From assembly GCA_000406005.1 (NCBI GenBank), contig ASZN01000021.1:6518-70517 (forward strand): a stretch of 64,000 nucleotides of DNA. Direction: 5' to 3'. Of the stretch, positions 7,812-16,060 are shown piece by piece. Source of the DNA: Candidatus Poribacteria bacterium WGA-3G (GTDB lineage Bacteria > Poribacteria > WGA-4E > WGA-3G). Under the pieces are notes generated by a model. The model was not told where the DNA came from. It ran no database searches and worked only from the letters and a program-made list of their open reading frames with translations. A program made the position numbers and the translations under genes. Numbering within the stretch: the stretch's first letter is position 1; each line of letters opens with the position of its first letter.

Positions 7812-8504
7812 TTAACCGATTTCCTTGAACCGATAGCCGACCCCGTGTACCGTCTCAATATGCTGACCGAATTCGCCGAGTTTGCGACGTAGGCGGCTGA
7901 CATGCGTATCCACCGTCCGGTCAATCCCGTAATACTCCTGCCCCCAGATCACATCCATCAGAATATCACGTGTAAAGACGCGTCCGGGTGAACGTGCGAA
8001 TAGGGTGATTAATTTAAACTCGGTGGCAGTCAAATCTATTGGACCGTTCTCTGTGAGTACCTGATGTTTGTCGAGATCAATGATGAGGCCGTGTGTTTCA
8101 ATCTGTTCTGTATTTTCTGTCTGATTACCGGCTTGGAGACGGCGTAGCACGGCAGCCACGCGTAACACGACTTCTCTTGGACTGAACGGTTTTGTGATAT
8201 AATCGTCAGCACCGAGTTCTAATCCAGCAACTCTATCCTTTTCTGCGGTTTTCGCGGTTACCATTACGACCGGAATATTTTGGGTTCTTGGATCGTTTTT
8301 TAGTAAGCGGCAGACGATCATACCGTCTACTTCTGGGAGCATGAGATCGAGTATAATGAGGTCCGGCGGTTTTTCAACAGCCCGGTGCAGTGCATCTGCA
8401 CCGTTACGGACGTAATCCGTGTCAAAACCGGCTTCTTGTAAGTTGTATCGCAGTAAATCCACGATATCACGTTCGTCTTCAACAATTAGAATCTTTGCAT
8501 CCAT
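7812..8504 (-). CDS. phoB: OmpR/PhoB-family response regulator
   Basis: 230 residues. The receiver domain (1-120) has the acidic pocket ED near residue 9, the phospho-acceptor in DLIILDLMLPEVDG (Asp about 53), T in VMVTAK and K in ITKPF. Residues 130-228 are a winged-helix domain with RRKLGE and HGVGYRF. The receiver sequence (DLLRYNLQEAGF) is close to PhoB, but other OmpR-type regulators are possible. No histidine kinase lies beside it, so its partner is elsewhere. The phosphate role is inferred from similarity only. Confidence 0.82.
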   Translation of the reverse strand: MDAKILIVEDERDIVDLLRYNLQEAGFDTDYVRNGADALHRAVEKPPDLIILDLMLPEVDGMIVCRLLKNDPRTQNIPVVMVTAKTAEKDRVAGLELGADDYITKPFSPREVVLRVAAVLRRLQAGNQTENTEQIETHGLIIDLDKHQVLTENGPIDLTATEFKLITLFARSPGRVFTRDILMDVIWGQEYYGIDRTVDTHVSRLRRKLGEFGQHIETVHGVGYRFKEIG

Positions 8505-8922
8505 TTAAAACATCCTTAGGGTCAATTTTTGATACCGAGTACTATTTTAACAAATGACGCGGGTATTGTCAATTTATTGGGACAAAAATCGCAGCTTTTT
8601 CTCTGTGCTATCTGAATGTCCCAGATCGGAAAGGAAAAAACAGTGAAAATAATCTGAGGATGTGCTATCATTTATTATAGTCTTCTATGTTTGGGTTAGT
8701 TTTTTCACTGGAACCGATTGGTGCGGTTTTTGAATATACGCTACGGGACTCAAGATGTTTTTGAAGTTTTCAAGGTTTCCGCGTAAAATCCGGTTCGGTT
8801 AGAAACCGAACCTACCGGCTCTGGGCCTGAGGCGGTTTTTGAATACACCAGATCGAGAAAAAACACGAACCCCGATATTTTCTTAATTGCCGTAAAACGG
8901 AAAGAGGTGACGACCCATTAAA
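8505..8922. other. 418-base divergent intergenic region
   Basis: No gene is visible. The region separates the reverse response regulator from the forward M28 peptidase. It holds a palindrome at 8792-8812 (GGTTCGGTT / AACCGAACC), and two similar stretches, GCGGTTTTTGAATA at 8724 and GCGGTTTTTGAATA at 8832 with different ends. No confident promoter was found. Confidence 0.5.
8790..8817. repeat. Palindromic intergenic repeat (CGGTTCGGTT type)
   Basis: GGTTCGGTT (8792-8800), loop AGA, AACCGAACC (8804-8812), followed by TACCGG. Reversed, it is the same stem as the element at 53309-53338. Confidence 0.65.
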
Positions 8923-11043
8923 TTGCTAAAAAATATGTTTACGCGATCCAATTGGACTTGGACATTCAGTTTGCGTTTTATCTGTCTGCTTATAGGACTT
9001 ACTTGGACCCCTCACGACGTTTTCGCTATGCGTGGGTTCACAGCAGAAAATGCGATTACGCAAAAACGGTATGAGACTGAATTTAAAGAACGTCTCTCAG
9101 TCGAAAGGAGTCGCCGTAAGTTACGTTACTTAACGGAAGAACCGCATCTCGCTGGCACCGAAAATAGCCGTAAAGTCGTGGAATACCTGCGTTCCGAATT
9201 TGAGAGCTACGGATTACAGGTTCAGGTCTATGAATACCACGTCTATCTCCCCTATCCGCTTGAGGTGCATGTAGAACTCGTCTCACCGACACAACATCTC
9301 GCTGTTAGTAAAGAATCGGGTTGGGAATGGGACAAAGATTCTTACGAGACGGATATTGTTCCCGGATACAACGCCTACTCACCCGACGGTGATGTGACGG
9401 CAGAGCTCGTTTATGTCAACAGAGGGTTGCCCGAAGATTACGAAATCCTCAATGCGCGTGGTGTTTCAGTGGAAGGGAAAATCTGTATTGCCCGTTATGG
9501 TGGCAGTTACCGTGGTGTGAAGGCAAAAGTTGCAGGCGATAACGGTGCCGTCGCGTTGATCCTCTACTCTGATCCGAAAGATGACGGATATATCCGCGGC
9601 GATGTCTATCCACGGGGGCCCTGGCGTTCAGCGGATGCGATCCAACGTGGCACGGTGAAATATATATTTCAACACGCCAGTGACCCGCTGACCCCAGGCT
9701 GGGCGGCTACCAAAGATGCTCAGAGAATACCGATCGCTGAAGCCACCGATTTACCCGAAATTCCTGTCGTTCCGATCGCCTATCGAGATGCCGAACCCTT
9801 TCTCAAAGCACTCGCAGGTTCTAATGTGCCATCGGAGTGGCAAGGCGGTTTACCTTTCACTTATCACATCGGACCGGGACCCGCGAAAGTCCACATTAAA
9901 GTCCGTTGCGAACACAGCACCCGTCCGATTTACAACGTCATCGCAAAGTTAGTAGGGACGGAATACCCTGATGAATGGGTAATCTTAGGGAACCATCACG
10001 ATGCTTGGGTTTACGGCGCAGCGGATCCAGGAAGCGGTACAACCGCTCTCTTAGAGGTCGCCGAATCTTTAGGCGAACTCGCCGAAGAAGGTGTCCGTCC
10101 GAAGCGGACAATCGTTTTCGCGTCGTGGGACGCTGAAGAATTCGGTATCCTCGGTTCCACAGAGTGGGTCGAAGACCTAAAAACGGAACTCCAAGAGAAA
10201 ACCGTCGCTTATCTTAATGTAGATATTGCTGCAACGGGTGGACGCTTCTATGTCAGCGCGACGCCGTCGCTACGAGAATTAATCCGAGATGTAACCGAGA
10301 ACGTCATTGATCCGAGGACGCTAAAACCGGTTTATGAGAATTGGAAAACGAAACAAGCGCGCGAAATACCACAGATCGGGAACCTCGGAAGTGGTTCAGA
10401 CCATTCCCCCTTTGTTGGGCATGCCGGGATTTCAGCTGTCAGTATGGGGTTCGGTGGCCCTTACGGTGTCTACCATGCGATGCAAGATAACTTCTACTGG
10501 ATGGAACATTTCGGTGATCCGACGTTTCAGTATCAAGTGGCGATGTCCAAAATTTGGGGAACGCTTGCTTTACAACTCGCCAATGCCGATATTCTACCCT
10601 TTGATTATGAAACTTACGCAACAGACCTCATGGTCCCTGTGAAGTTGTTGCAGAATTCGGGTTCCGAAAGCAAGATCGCCAGAGAGGTTAAAGCGTTAGA
10701 TGCGTTACTTACCGAGTGGCAGCAGGCTGCATCTCTATTGAACCGGGAACTTACGCGTTATCTTGATTCGCGTAGTTTTTCTGAAATCTCGGAGATAAAC
10801 CGACGACTGTATCAATTAGAGCGGAAGTTAATCGATGAGGACGGTTTGCCGTCGCGCCCATGGTTTAAGCATCTTATCTATGCACCCGGGCTTAATACAG
10901 GCTATGCAGCGGTCGTTTTTCCCGGCGTTTTGGACGCTATTGCGCAAGACGACAGTGGACAAGTCCGGGCAGAAGTCGATAGGCTGAGTACAGCATTCAA
11001 ACGCATGATTCAAGAAATTAATGCAATCCGAGAAATGTTGTGA
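8923..11043 (+). CDS. Secreted M28-family peptidase, glutamate carboxypeptidase II-like
   Basis: 706 residues from TTG 8923; an ATG at 8935 is an alternative start and both keep the signal peptide (SLRFICLLIGLTWTPHDVFA). AGAGGTGA lies about 13 bases before the TTG. A protease-associated domain is followed by the M28 zinc core: GNHHDAW with ADPGSGT, WDAEEFGILGSTEW (catalytic Glu pair), LNVDIAATG and a final His in VYHAMQDN. The C-terminal 150 residues match the dimerisation domain of the transferrin-receptor / PSMA type. Length and order fit the glutamate carboxypeptidase II family (about 700-750). It probably trims peptides or gamma-glutamyl compounds outside the cytoplasm. Confidence 0.85.
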   Translation: MLKNMFTRSNWTWTFSLRFICLLIGLTWTPHDVFAMRGFTAENAITQKRYETEFKERLSVERSRRKLRYLTEEPHLAGTENSRKVVEYLRSEFESYGLQVQVYEYHVYLPYPLEVHVELVSPTQHLAVSKESGWEWDKDSYETDIVPGYNAYSPDGDVTAELVYVNRGLPEDYEILNARGVSVEGKICIARYGGSYRGVKAKVAGDNGAVALILYSDPKDDGYIRGDVYPRGPWRSADAIQRGTVKYIFQHASDPLTPGWAATKDAQRIPIAEATDLPEIPVVPIAYRDAEPFLKALAGSNVPSEWQGGLPFTYHIGPGPAKVHIKVRCEHSTRPIYNVIAKLVGTEYPDEWVILGNHHDAWVYGAADPGSGTTALLEVAESLGELAEEGVRPKRTIVFASWDAEEFGILGSTEWVEDLKTELQEKTVAYLNVDIAATGGRFYVSATPSLRELIRDVTENVIDPRTLKPVYENWKTKQAREIPQIGNLGSGSDHSPFVGHAGISAVSMGFGGPYGVYHAMQDNFYWMEHFGDPTFQYQVAMSKIWGTLALQLANADILPFDYETYATDLMVPVKLLQNSGSESKIAREVKALDALLTEWQQAASLLNRELTRYLDSRSFSEISEINRRLYQLERKLIDEDGLPSRPWFKHLIYAPGLNTGYAAVVFPGVLDAIAQDDSGQVRAEVDRLSTAFKRMIQEINAIREML

Positions 11044-11152
11044 TACGACGAGACGGTGCCCATGACAAGCGGAGTTTGTTACCCGCGTTCTCCATTGCAC
11101 TCCATTGCAGGCGGGGTTTGATGAAGTTTGAAAAAATATTTCGGTAATTGAC

Positions 11153-11210
11153 GGGCAATGAATTGCCCTACTACAAACGGGCAGGTTCGTAGTAGTGCGA
11201 TTCATCGCAC
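11153..11210. repeat. Inverted pair of GTAG-headed hairpins
   Basis: On the reverse strand GTAG precedes GGGCAAT/ATTGCCC (11153-11173). On the forward strand GTAGTA precedes GTGCGATTCATCGCAC (11189-11210). The second hairpin recurs at 62866-62887 with GTAGTC. REP-like organisation: a GTAG head plus a short stem-loop, with two copies in opposite orientation. Confidence 0.6.
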
Positions 11211-11269
11211 GTTCCGATATTACCGAATTAATAAATCAATTTTCATTAACCCCGCCTGTGTTATCCAAG

Positions 11270-12319
11270 TTACTGCATCGAAAAGACAACGCCTAACGCT
11301 TCATTTGGCGTTTGAATCAATTTCTCACACGCCTCTGAGGCTTGATCAATCGGCACAACATCTGTAATCAACGGTTGCACCTGAACCTTGCCTTCCGACA
11401 TCAGTCGCAGCGATAACGCTAAGTTCCGCTGTGTCGGCCACGGGACGAACACCGGCGGGTAATCCGCACCATGCTCATAAGCCTCATCGTGGTAGCCGGG
11501 TCCAGTGCGCGCCGCGCTGATAACATCCACATTACCAAGTCCGGCTGCGAAACCGTGCGTTATGCTTGCACCACCGACGATGACAATACGACCCATCTTG
11601 TGTGTATCAGGTGCCGTTTTCAACGTCGCTCGAATCTGTTGGAACGCACTCGTCGCATCGCCACCGAAAGCGATAATCCCGCAATCCATGCCGTAACCGT
11701 CCGTGAATTCTTGTGCAATAGGAATCGGATCCGTCTCCGAAACGTTCACCGCACGATGTATGCCAGCGTTCCCTGCGATACCTATCCGCAACGGCAACCG
11801 GTCTAACCCCATAACATAAGCACCCGCGGTTTTCGCTATCTGGCATGCAAATTGACCGACGATACCCAACCCCGCAACGACGACGTTTTCACCGATACGG
11901 ATACGTCCGCGTTGCACGGCGTGCAACGCCGTCGCCGCAAGATGAACAGATGCCGCTTCCTTGTACGCGACATCATCCGGAATCTTCGCACACAGGTTGT
12001 GCGGTATACACGCCGACGTAGCATGAAGCGCGTAACCACCCCCCATACCAGCCACCCGATCGCCAATCTCAAATTCATCGCAATCGCCTTCCATGCCAAC
12101 GACGACACCGGCGTTCGTATACCCAAACGGACGCTGTCGCGCTTGGGAACCTGGATTCTCGCGTCGTCGCTTGACACCGCCAAGTTCCGTGCCGGGGCTT
12201 ACCATCGACGCGTGAACCTCAACCAAGAGCTGTCCCGATTTCGGCGCAGGTGTCTCCTGCTCCTCCGTCGAGATACGTCCCGCTTCATTTATCACCACAA
12301 CTTTTCTCGTTTTACTCAT
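11270..12319 (-). CDS. Zinc-type (MDR) alcohol dehydrogenase-like oxidoreductase
   Basis: 349 residues. Medium-chain dehydrogenase fold: an N-terminal GroES-like half (VEVHASMVSPGTELGG, YTNAGVVVG, IGDRVAGMGG) and a Rossmann half with AGLGIVGQFACQIAKTAGA near residue 150. The usual catalytic-zinc Cys and the four-Cys lobe are not visible (VSPGTE replaces the GxCGxD phrase), so it is probably a zinc-free member such as those acting on sugar derivatives. It lies downstream of PhyH and rfbB-like genes on the same strand and may belong to one operon with them. Confidence 0.75.
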   Translation of the reverse strand: MSKTRKVVVINEAGRISTEEQETPAPKSGQLLVEVHASMVSPGTELGGVKRRRENPGSQARQRPFGYTNAGVVVGMEGDCDEFEIGDRVAGMGGGYALHATSACIPHNLCAKIPDDVAYKEAASVHLAATALHAVQRGRIRIGENVVVAGLGIVGQFACQIAKTAGAYVMGLDRLPLRIGIAGNAGIHRAVNVSETDPIPIAQEFTDGYGMDCGIIAFGGDATSAFQQIRATLKTAPDTHKMGRIVIVGGASITHGFAAGLGNVDVISAARTGPGYHDEAYEHGADYPPVFVPWPTQRNLALSLRLMSEGKVQVQPLITDVVPIDQASEACEKLIQTPNEALGVVFSMQ

Positions 12320-12337
12320 AAACAGTCCTCTCTGATT

Positions 12338-13306
12338 TTAATTTCGGTATGGTTCCAGATCAATCCCAGGATATGCCTGCGCAAGACGAGCAAGGGCCTC
12401 CGATGTATAATACGCATCCCCAGGGGCAGGCCACCCTAAAACGCGGCGCACAGCAGGTGTCGTTTGCGTGACAAATTTCACGTAGTTTGGACTACTCCAC
12501 CCCGGCACTGGGCGCGTCGTTTTGCACCAATCGTCATTGTCGGCACGATGAAAGTGATACCCCATCCACCCGCGTTGTCTACGCTTGTTCTCAAACGGTT
12601 GCGCCGCGTGAACCAAGTAACTCGAACGGAATGAAACACTCCCCGCTTTCGCCGTAAGCGGAACCGGCTCCGCAAGTGCTCCTTTAAACTCACGCAGATC
12701 AGGAATCCCCATTCCGCCTGCTCTCCCCGGATACTTTGCCCATATCTTATCCAACTGGTTCTGCGAGCCTGGACAGACGAGCATCGGTGCACCGTCCAAT
12801 TCAATGTCATGTGGGAAGATAGCGGTCAAAATATAGCCATAACGTTGCCAATCCGGGTGCGGTGGCAAGGGTGAGTTCGTCGCATTGTCGATGTGGTAAC
12901 CCTGCCACGGATGTTCACTATGACGGCTATCGGTGAGTCCCTCTCGGAAGAATATTTGTCCATAGCCGAGTCGAATTTCTTCCGTGCCTAACAGCTGCTG
13001 TGCAATCGCCAGATATGACTCGTTCTCAATGAGTTTATCGACTGCTTCCAAGCCTGTCGGAAAATGAGTCGCCTTACCAAAGGGCCCCGCGAGTCGTTGC
13101 ATATCGCTGTTCTTCTGGTACGCATTTTTTAACGCTTCCGGTTGCGACTCCCATTTCGCTCGATATTCAGCATAAGTCAATCCATCGTAGGCATTTCGTT
13201 CAATCTCTTCGAGCGCGGGTACAATTGCTTCCGGTGAAAACACGTCGGGTACCACGATGATTCCATCGCGTTTCCATGTTGTTAGTTGTTCGGTCGTCAG
13301 TTCCAT
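12338..13306 (-). CDS. Phytanoyl-CoA dioxygenase family protein
   Basis: 322 residues from the ATG at 13306, chosen because GGAGGTAACCTC precedes it; a longer frame starts at 13357. The Fe(II) site is complete: HID in GYHIDNATNS, with the distal His in SYLVHAAQPF and a following Arg for 2-oxoglutarate. The start lies 5 bases after the end of the rfbB-like gene, pointing to a shared transcript (rfbB-like, PhyH, MDR dehydrogenase). PhyH enzymes hydroxylate very diverse natural products; the substrate cannot be read from the sequence. Confidence 0.85.
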   Translation of the reverse strand: MELTTEQLTTWKRDGIIVVPDVFSPEAIVPALEEIERNAYDGLTYAEYRAKWESQPEALKNAYQKNSDMQRLAGPFGKATHFPTGLEAVDKLIENESYLAIAQQLLGTEEIRLGYGQIFFREGLTDSRHSEHPWQGYHIDNATNSPLPPHPDWQRYGYILTAIFPHDIELDGAPMLVCPGSQNQLDKIWAKYPGRAGGMGIPDLREFKGALAEPVPLTAKAGSVSFRSSYLVHAAQPFENKRRQRGWMGYHFHRADNDDWCKTTRPVPGWSSPNYVKFVTQTTPAVRRVLGWPAPGDAYYTSEALARLAQAYPGIDLEPYRN

Positions 13307-13310
13307 GAGG

Positions 13311-14345
13311 TTACCTCCGTGTGAACATTTCCCATTTATCCTCTTGAACGACTTCACTATCCGCTTTCTGTTGAATCGTCTGCCACCATTCCCGGTTCTC
13401 TACATACCACTGAATCGTCTCGCGCATGCCGTCTTCAAATGGAATCGTCGGTTCCCATCCGACATCACGGGTAATTTTCCCCGAGTCCAATAGGTACCGA
13501 CAATCGTGTCCGGGTCTATCGGGCACATACGTTTTCAGACGCTGCGGTTTGCCGAGAACCGATAAAATAAAATCGCTAATCTCCTCAATGCTCTTCTCTA
13601 CGCCGCTTCCGACGTTGTAGGTTTCACCGATTTTGCCACGCTGAATTACCGCTGCGACTGCCCTACAGTGGTCCTCAACGTGTAGCCATTCGCGACGGTT
13701 ATGGCTGCTCCGATAGAGTGTTAACGGCAAATCTTGGATCGCATTCGTCGTGAACAGTGGAATAAGCTTTTCTGGATGCTGGTAGGGACCGTAGTTGTTC
13801 GCACAATTAGAGATCGTTATCGGCATGTTGAAACTATGAAAATAGGCGTTCACGAGATGGTCAGCCGCCGCTTTAGAAGCGTTATACGGCGTTTGCGGAC
13901 GATACGGCGAGCATTCATTAAAAGTATCCGGTGAATCCAACGGAAGCTCACCATAAACCTCACACGTAGAGATATGATGAAACCGTTGCACATCGAACTG
14001 TCTCGCGGCGTCCAACAACACCTGCGTCCCCATCACATTCGTCTCAACAAAACGCCGAGGATGTAGAATCGCACGACTGTTATGAGACTCCGCAGCGAAA
14101 TTGACAATCACATCCGGTGCCTCTTTCTTAAAGACATCTTCTACAAACACCGAGTCCATAATATCGCCACGGACGAACTTATAACGTTCGCGGTAACGTT
14201 CCGCTATATCCGTCAGATTCGTGATATTGCCAGCGTACGTCAGTAGGTCGAGGTTAACAATGGCATCGTCTGAATAGTGCCGCAGCCAATATCGGATAAA
14301 GTTGGTACCGATAAAGCCAGCACCACCAGTGACCAGCAACTTCAT
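13311..14345 (-). CDS. rfbB: dTDP-glucose 4,6-dehydratase-like protein with altered active site
   Basis: 344 residues, normal length. GGAGFIGTNFIRYWL opens a Rossmann fold; YNASKAAADH carries the catalytic Tyr and Lys; GPYQHPEKLIPLF and DRPGHDCRY are RmlB signatures. The dehydration motif normally reads STDEVYG; here it is STCEVYGELP, so the Asp that protonates the departing hydroxyl is Cys while the Glu is kept. The enzyme may therefore act on another nucleotide sugar or with altered chemistry. First gene of a likely three-gene reverse operon. Confidence 0.8.
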   Translation of the reverse strand: MKLLVTGGAGFIGTNFIRYWLRHYSDDAIVNLDLLTYAGNITNLTDIAERYRERYKFVRGDIMDSVFVEDVFKKEAPDVIVNFAAESHNSRAILHPRRFVETNVMGTQVLLDAARQFDVQRFHHISTCEVYGELPLDSPDTFNECSPYRPQTPYNASKAAADHLVNAYFHSFNMPITISNCANNYGPYQHPEKLIPLFTTNAIQDLPLTLYRSSHNRREWLHVEDHCRAVAAVIQRGKIGETYNVGSGVEKSIEEISDFILSVLGKPQRLKTYVPDRPGHDCRYLLDSGKITRDVGWEPTIPFEDGMRETIQWYVENREWWQTIQQKADSEVVQEDKWEMFTRR

Positions 14346-14529
14346 TAATTAAGAATTTCCTCCTGCAAGGTCGGATGAATTTCCCGTTAGGGTAATTGAC
14401 CCCGAGATGCTTCCATTTCTCTATTCGCGGTTATCCATCAAAGCAATAACCATATCTTATCAGAAATAGTCCTCGCCTGTCAATCCAAATTCGCTCTGGA
14501 ATCGGAGATTGCGATAAAAGAAATAAGTG

Positions 14530-14559
14530 TTGACAAATAGTCATAAAATATTGTAAAAT
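14530..14559 (+). promoter_or_regulatory. Sigma-70-type promoter
   Basis: TTGACA (14530-14535), an 18-base A/T-rich spacer and TAAAAT (14554-14559). It stands 70 bases before the aldo/keto reductase gene and is the only strong promoter in the 284-base divergent gap. Confidence 0.6.
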
Positions 14560-14589
14560 AATAAGTAAATTCAAATCGTGCTACGCTTT

Positions 14590-14609
14590 GTAGGAGGGGT
14601 TGTAACCCC
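14590..14609 (+). repeat. GTAG-headed hairpin
   Basis: GTAGGAGGGGTTGTAACCCC: GTAG head, then GGGGTT/AACCCC. It lies between the promoter at 14530 and the gene at 14630, so it would be in the mRNA leader. Confidence 0.55.
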
Positions 14610-14629
14610 GATCCACCGAGAAAAAAACA

Positions 14630-15568
14630 ATGCGCCAACGCAAATTAGGAAACACAGGACTTATCGTCTCCGAAATCGGCATGGGAACATGGGAACTTGG
14701 AGGACGTGAATGGGGAGACATCGGCGAAACCGATGCCATTGATCTCCTCCGATACGCCTTTGAAAACGGTGTCACCTATTACGATACAGCAGACCAATAC
14801 GGCGGTGGACGCGCAGAACAGCTGCTCGGTGAGGCTTTCTCAGCACTCGGTGACAGAGTCGTCATCGCCACGAAACTCGGCTATGAATTAGATTCCGACG
14901 GTTGGATTTCCCACGGATGGGAACGTCCGTCTTTCAACGCTTCACCCGACTATATCCGGTCGGCAGTTGAAGGCAGCCTCACACGGTTAAAACGAGATGT
15001 CATAGACATCTACCAATTCCATGGACCACCACCGGCATCCGAATGGGACGACGCGTTTGGAACGATGGAAACTCTCAAATCCGAAGGCAAAATCCGATTT
15101 TACGGGATGGGGCTCGGCAGCGAGGCAGAGGCATTAAAAGCGATAACAGAAACCGGTATCTCTTCACTGATGCTCACCTATAATATCCTCACACAAGACA
15201 TGGCGACACCAGTGATGGAGACCGCCACTGAAAACGGCATCGCTGTTGCCGTCCGGCAACCGTTGTCCTCAGGTTTACTCTCCGGACACCTCCGACCCGA
15301 TACTACTTTCGCAGAAAACGATTATCGGAAAACCTGGAACCGCGAGAAATACCTCGCCGATCTGGAGCGCGTCGAACAGGTGAAATCCATCGTTGGGAAT
15401 ACCGCGCGAAACCTGCCACAAGCCGCACTCAAATTCATCTTGGCGCACCCCGCAGTCTCTTGTGTCGTACCGGGGATGATGACACCCGCACAAGTTGATG
15501 ACGGTGTAGCAACTTCCGACGCGCCGCCCTTGCCCAACACCGTCCTAAACCAACTACGAGACACCTAA
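14630..15568 (+). CDS. Aldo/keto reductase
   Basis: 312 residues with a TIM-barrel AKR layout. MRQRKLGNTGLIVSEIG is the usual N-terminus; the catalytic set is Asp in YDTADQYGGG, the Tyr just after it, Lys in IATKLGY and His in YQFHGPP. The end QAALKFILAHPAVSCVVPG is the NADPH-binding closing motif. Probably reduces a small aldehyde or sugar lactone; the closest subfamily I recognise is the L-galactose/L-fuco-type AKRs. The MTH1187-like gene follows after 10 bases, so the two are likely co-transcribed. Confidence 0.85.
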   Translation: MRQRKLGNTGLIVSEIGMGTWELGGREWGDIGETDAIDLLRYAFENGVTYYDTADQYGGGRAEQLLGEAFSALGDRVVIATKLGYELDSDGWISHGWERPSFNASPDYIRSAVEGSLTRLKRDVIDIYQFHGPPPASEWDDAFGTMETLKSEGKIRFYGMGLGSEAEALKAITETGISSLMLTYNILTQDMATPVMETATENGIAVAVRQPLSSGLLSGHLRPDTTFAENDYRKTWNREKYLADLERVEQVKSIVGNTARNLPQAALKFILAHPAVSCVVPGMMTPAQVDDGVATSDAPPLPNTVLNQLRDT

Positions 15569-15578
15569 GGGAAAATCT

Positions 15579-15884
15579 ATGAAAGTGATTGCGGATCTCT
15601 GCGTCGTCCCGATGGGGGTCGGTGTGTCGGTCTCAAAATACGTCACGGCGTGCGAACAGGTGCTAAAAGCGGCAGGGTTGGAAACCAAATTGCACGCCTA
15701 CGGCACTAATATCGAAGGCGATTGGGACACCGTGTTCGCAGCGATACGGCGGTGCCATGAAGTCGTCCACGAGATGGGGGCACCTCGAATCACAACAACA
15801 CTCAAATTCGGTACCCGGACAGACAGAACACAAACGATGGAAGAAAAGGTTACCAGCGTCGAAAAACAGTTAAAAAACACATAG
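15579..15884 (+). CDS. MTH1187-family thiamine-binding protein
   Basis: 101 residues, typical of the MTH1187/YkoF-like (DUF77) family. ADLCVVPMGVGVSVSKYV and the later THLHAYGTNIEG-like stretch (KLHAYGTNIEGDW) are family signatures; the fold is a ferredoxin-like dimer reported to bind thiamine or its pyrimidine. The stop codon TAG is the first three bases of the MITE terminal repeat TAGAACTTACGCA, so the present C-terminus (VEKQLKNT) may have been set by the insertion. Confidence 0.85.
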   Translation: MKVIADLCVVPMGVGVSVSKYVTACEQVLKAAGLETKLHAYGTNIEGDWDTVFAAIRRCHEVVHEMGAPRITTTLKFGTRTDRTQTMEEKVTSVEKQLKNT

Positions 15885-16023
15885 AACTTACGCAGCCCCC
15901 TTTGCAGGGTTTTTGCTTGGGTGTTTCTTCAGGGTTTGAAACCCCGACTATGATCGAAACGTCAACCCCCTTGCAGGCGGGGTTTCAAACCCCGTTTACG
16001 ATAGAAAAAATGCGTAAACCCTA
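15882..16023. mobile_element. MITE with 13-bp TIRs (copy 1)
   Basis: TAGAACTTACGCA (15882-15894) and TGCGTAAACCCTA (16011-16023) are near-complementary ends. The flanks ACACA and ACAAA fit a degraded 5-bp target duplication. The interior has palindromes of the GGGGTTTCAAACCCC type, and a stretch (15895-15952) repeated almost exactly at 59645-59699 outside any TIR. No ORF. It supplies the stop codon of the gene before it. Confidence 0.65.
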
Positions 16024-16060
16024 ACAAAAAGCAATTATATAAAGAGGTTACACACTTCAA

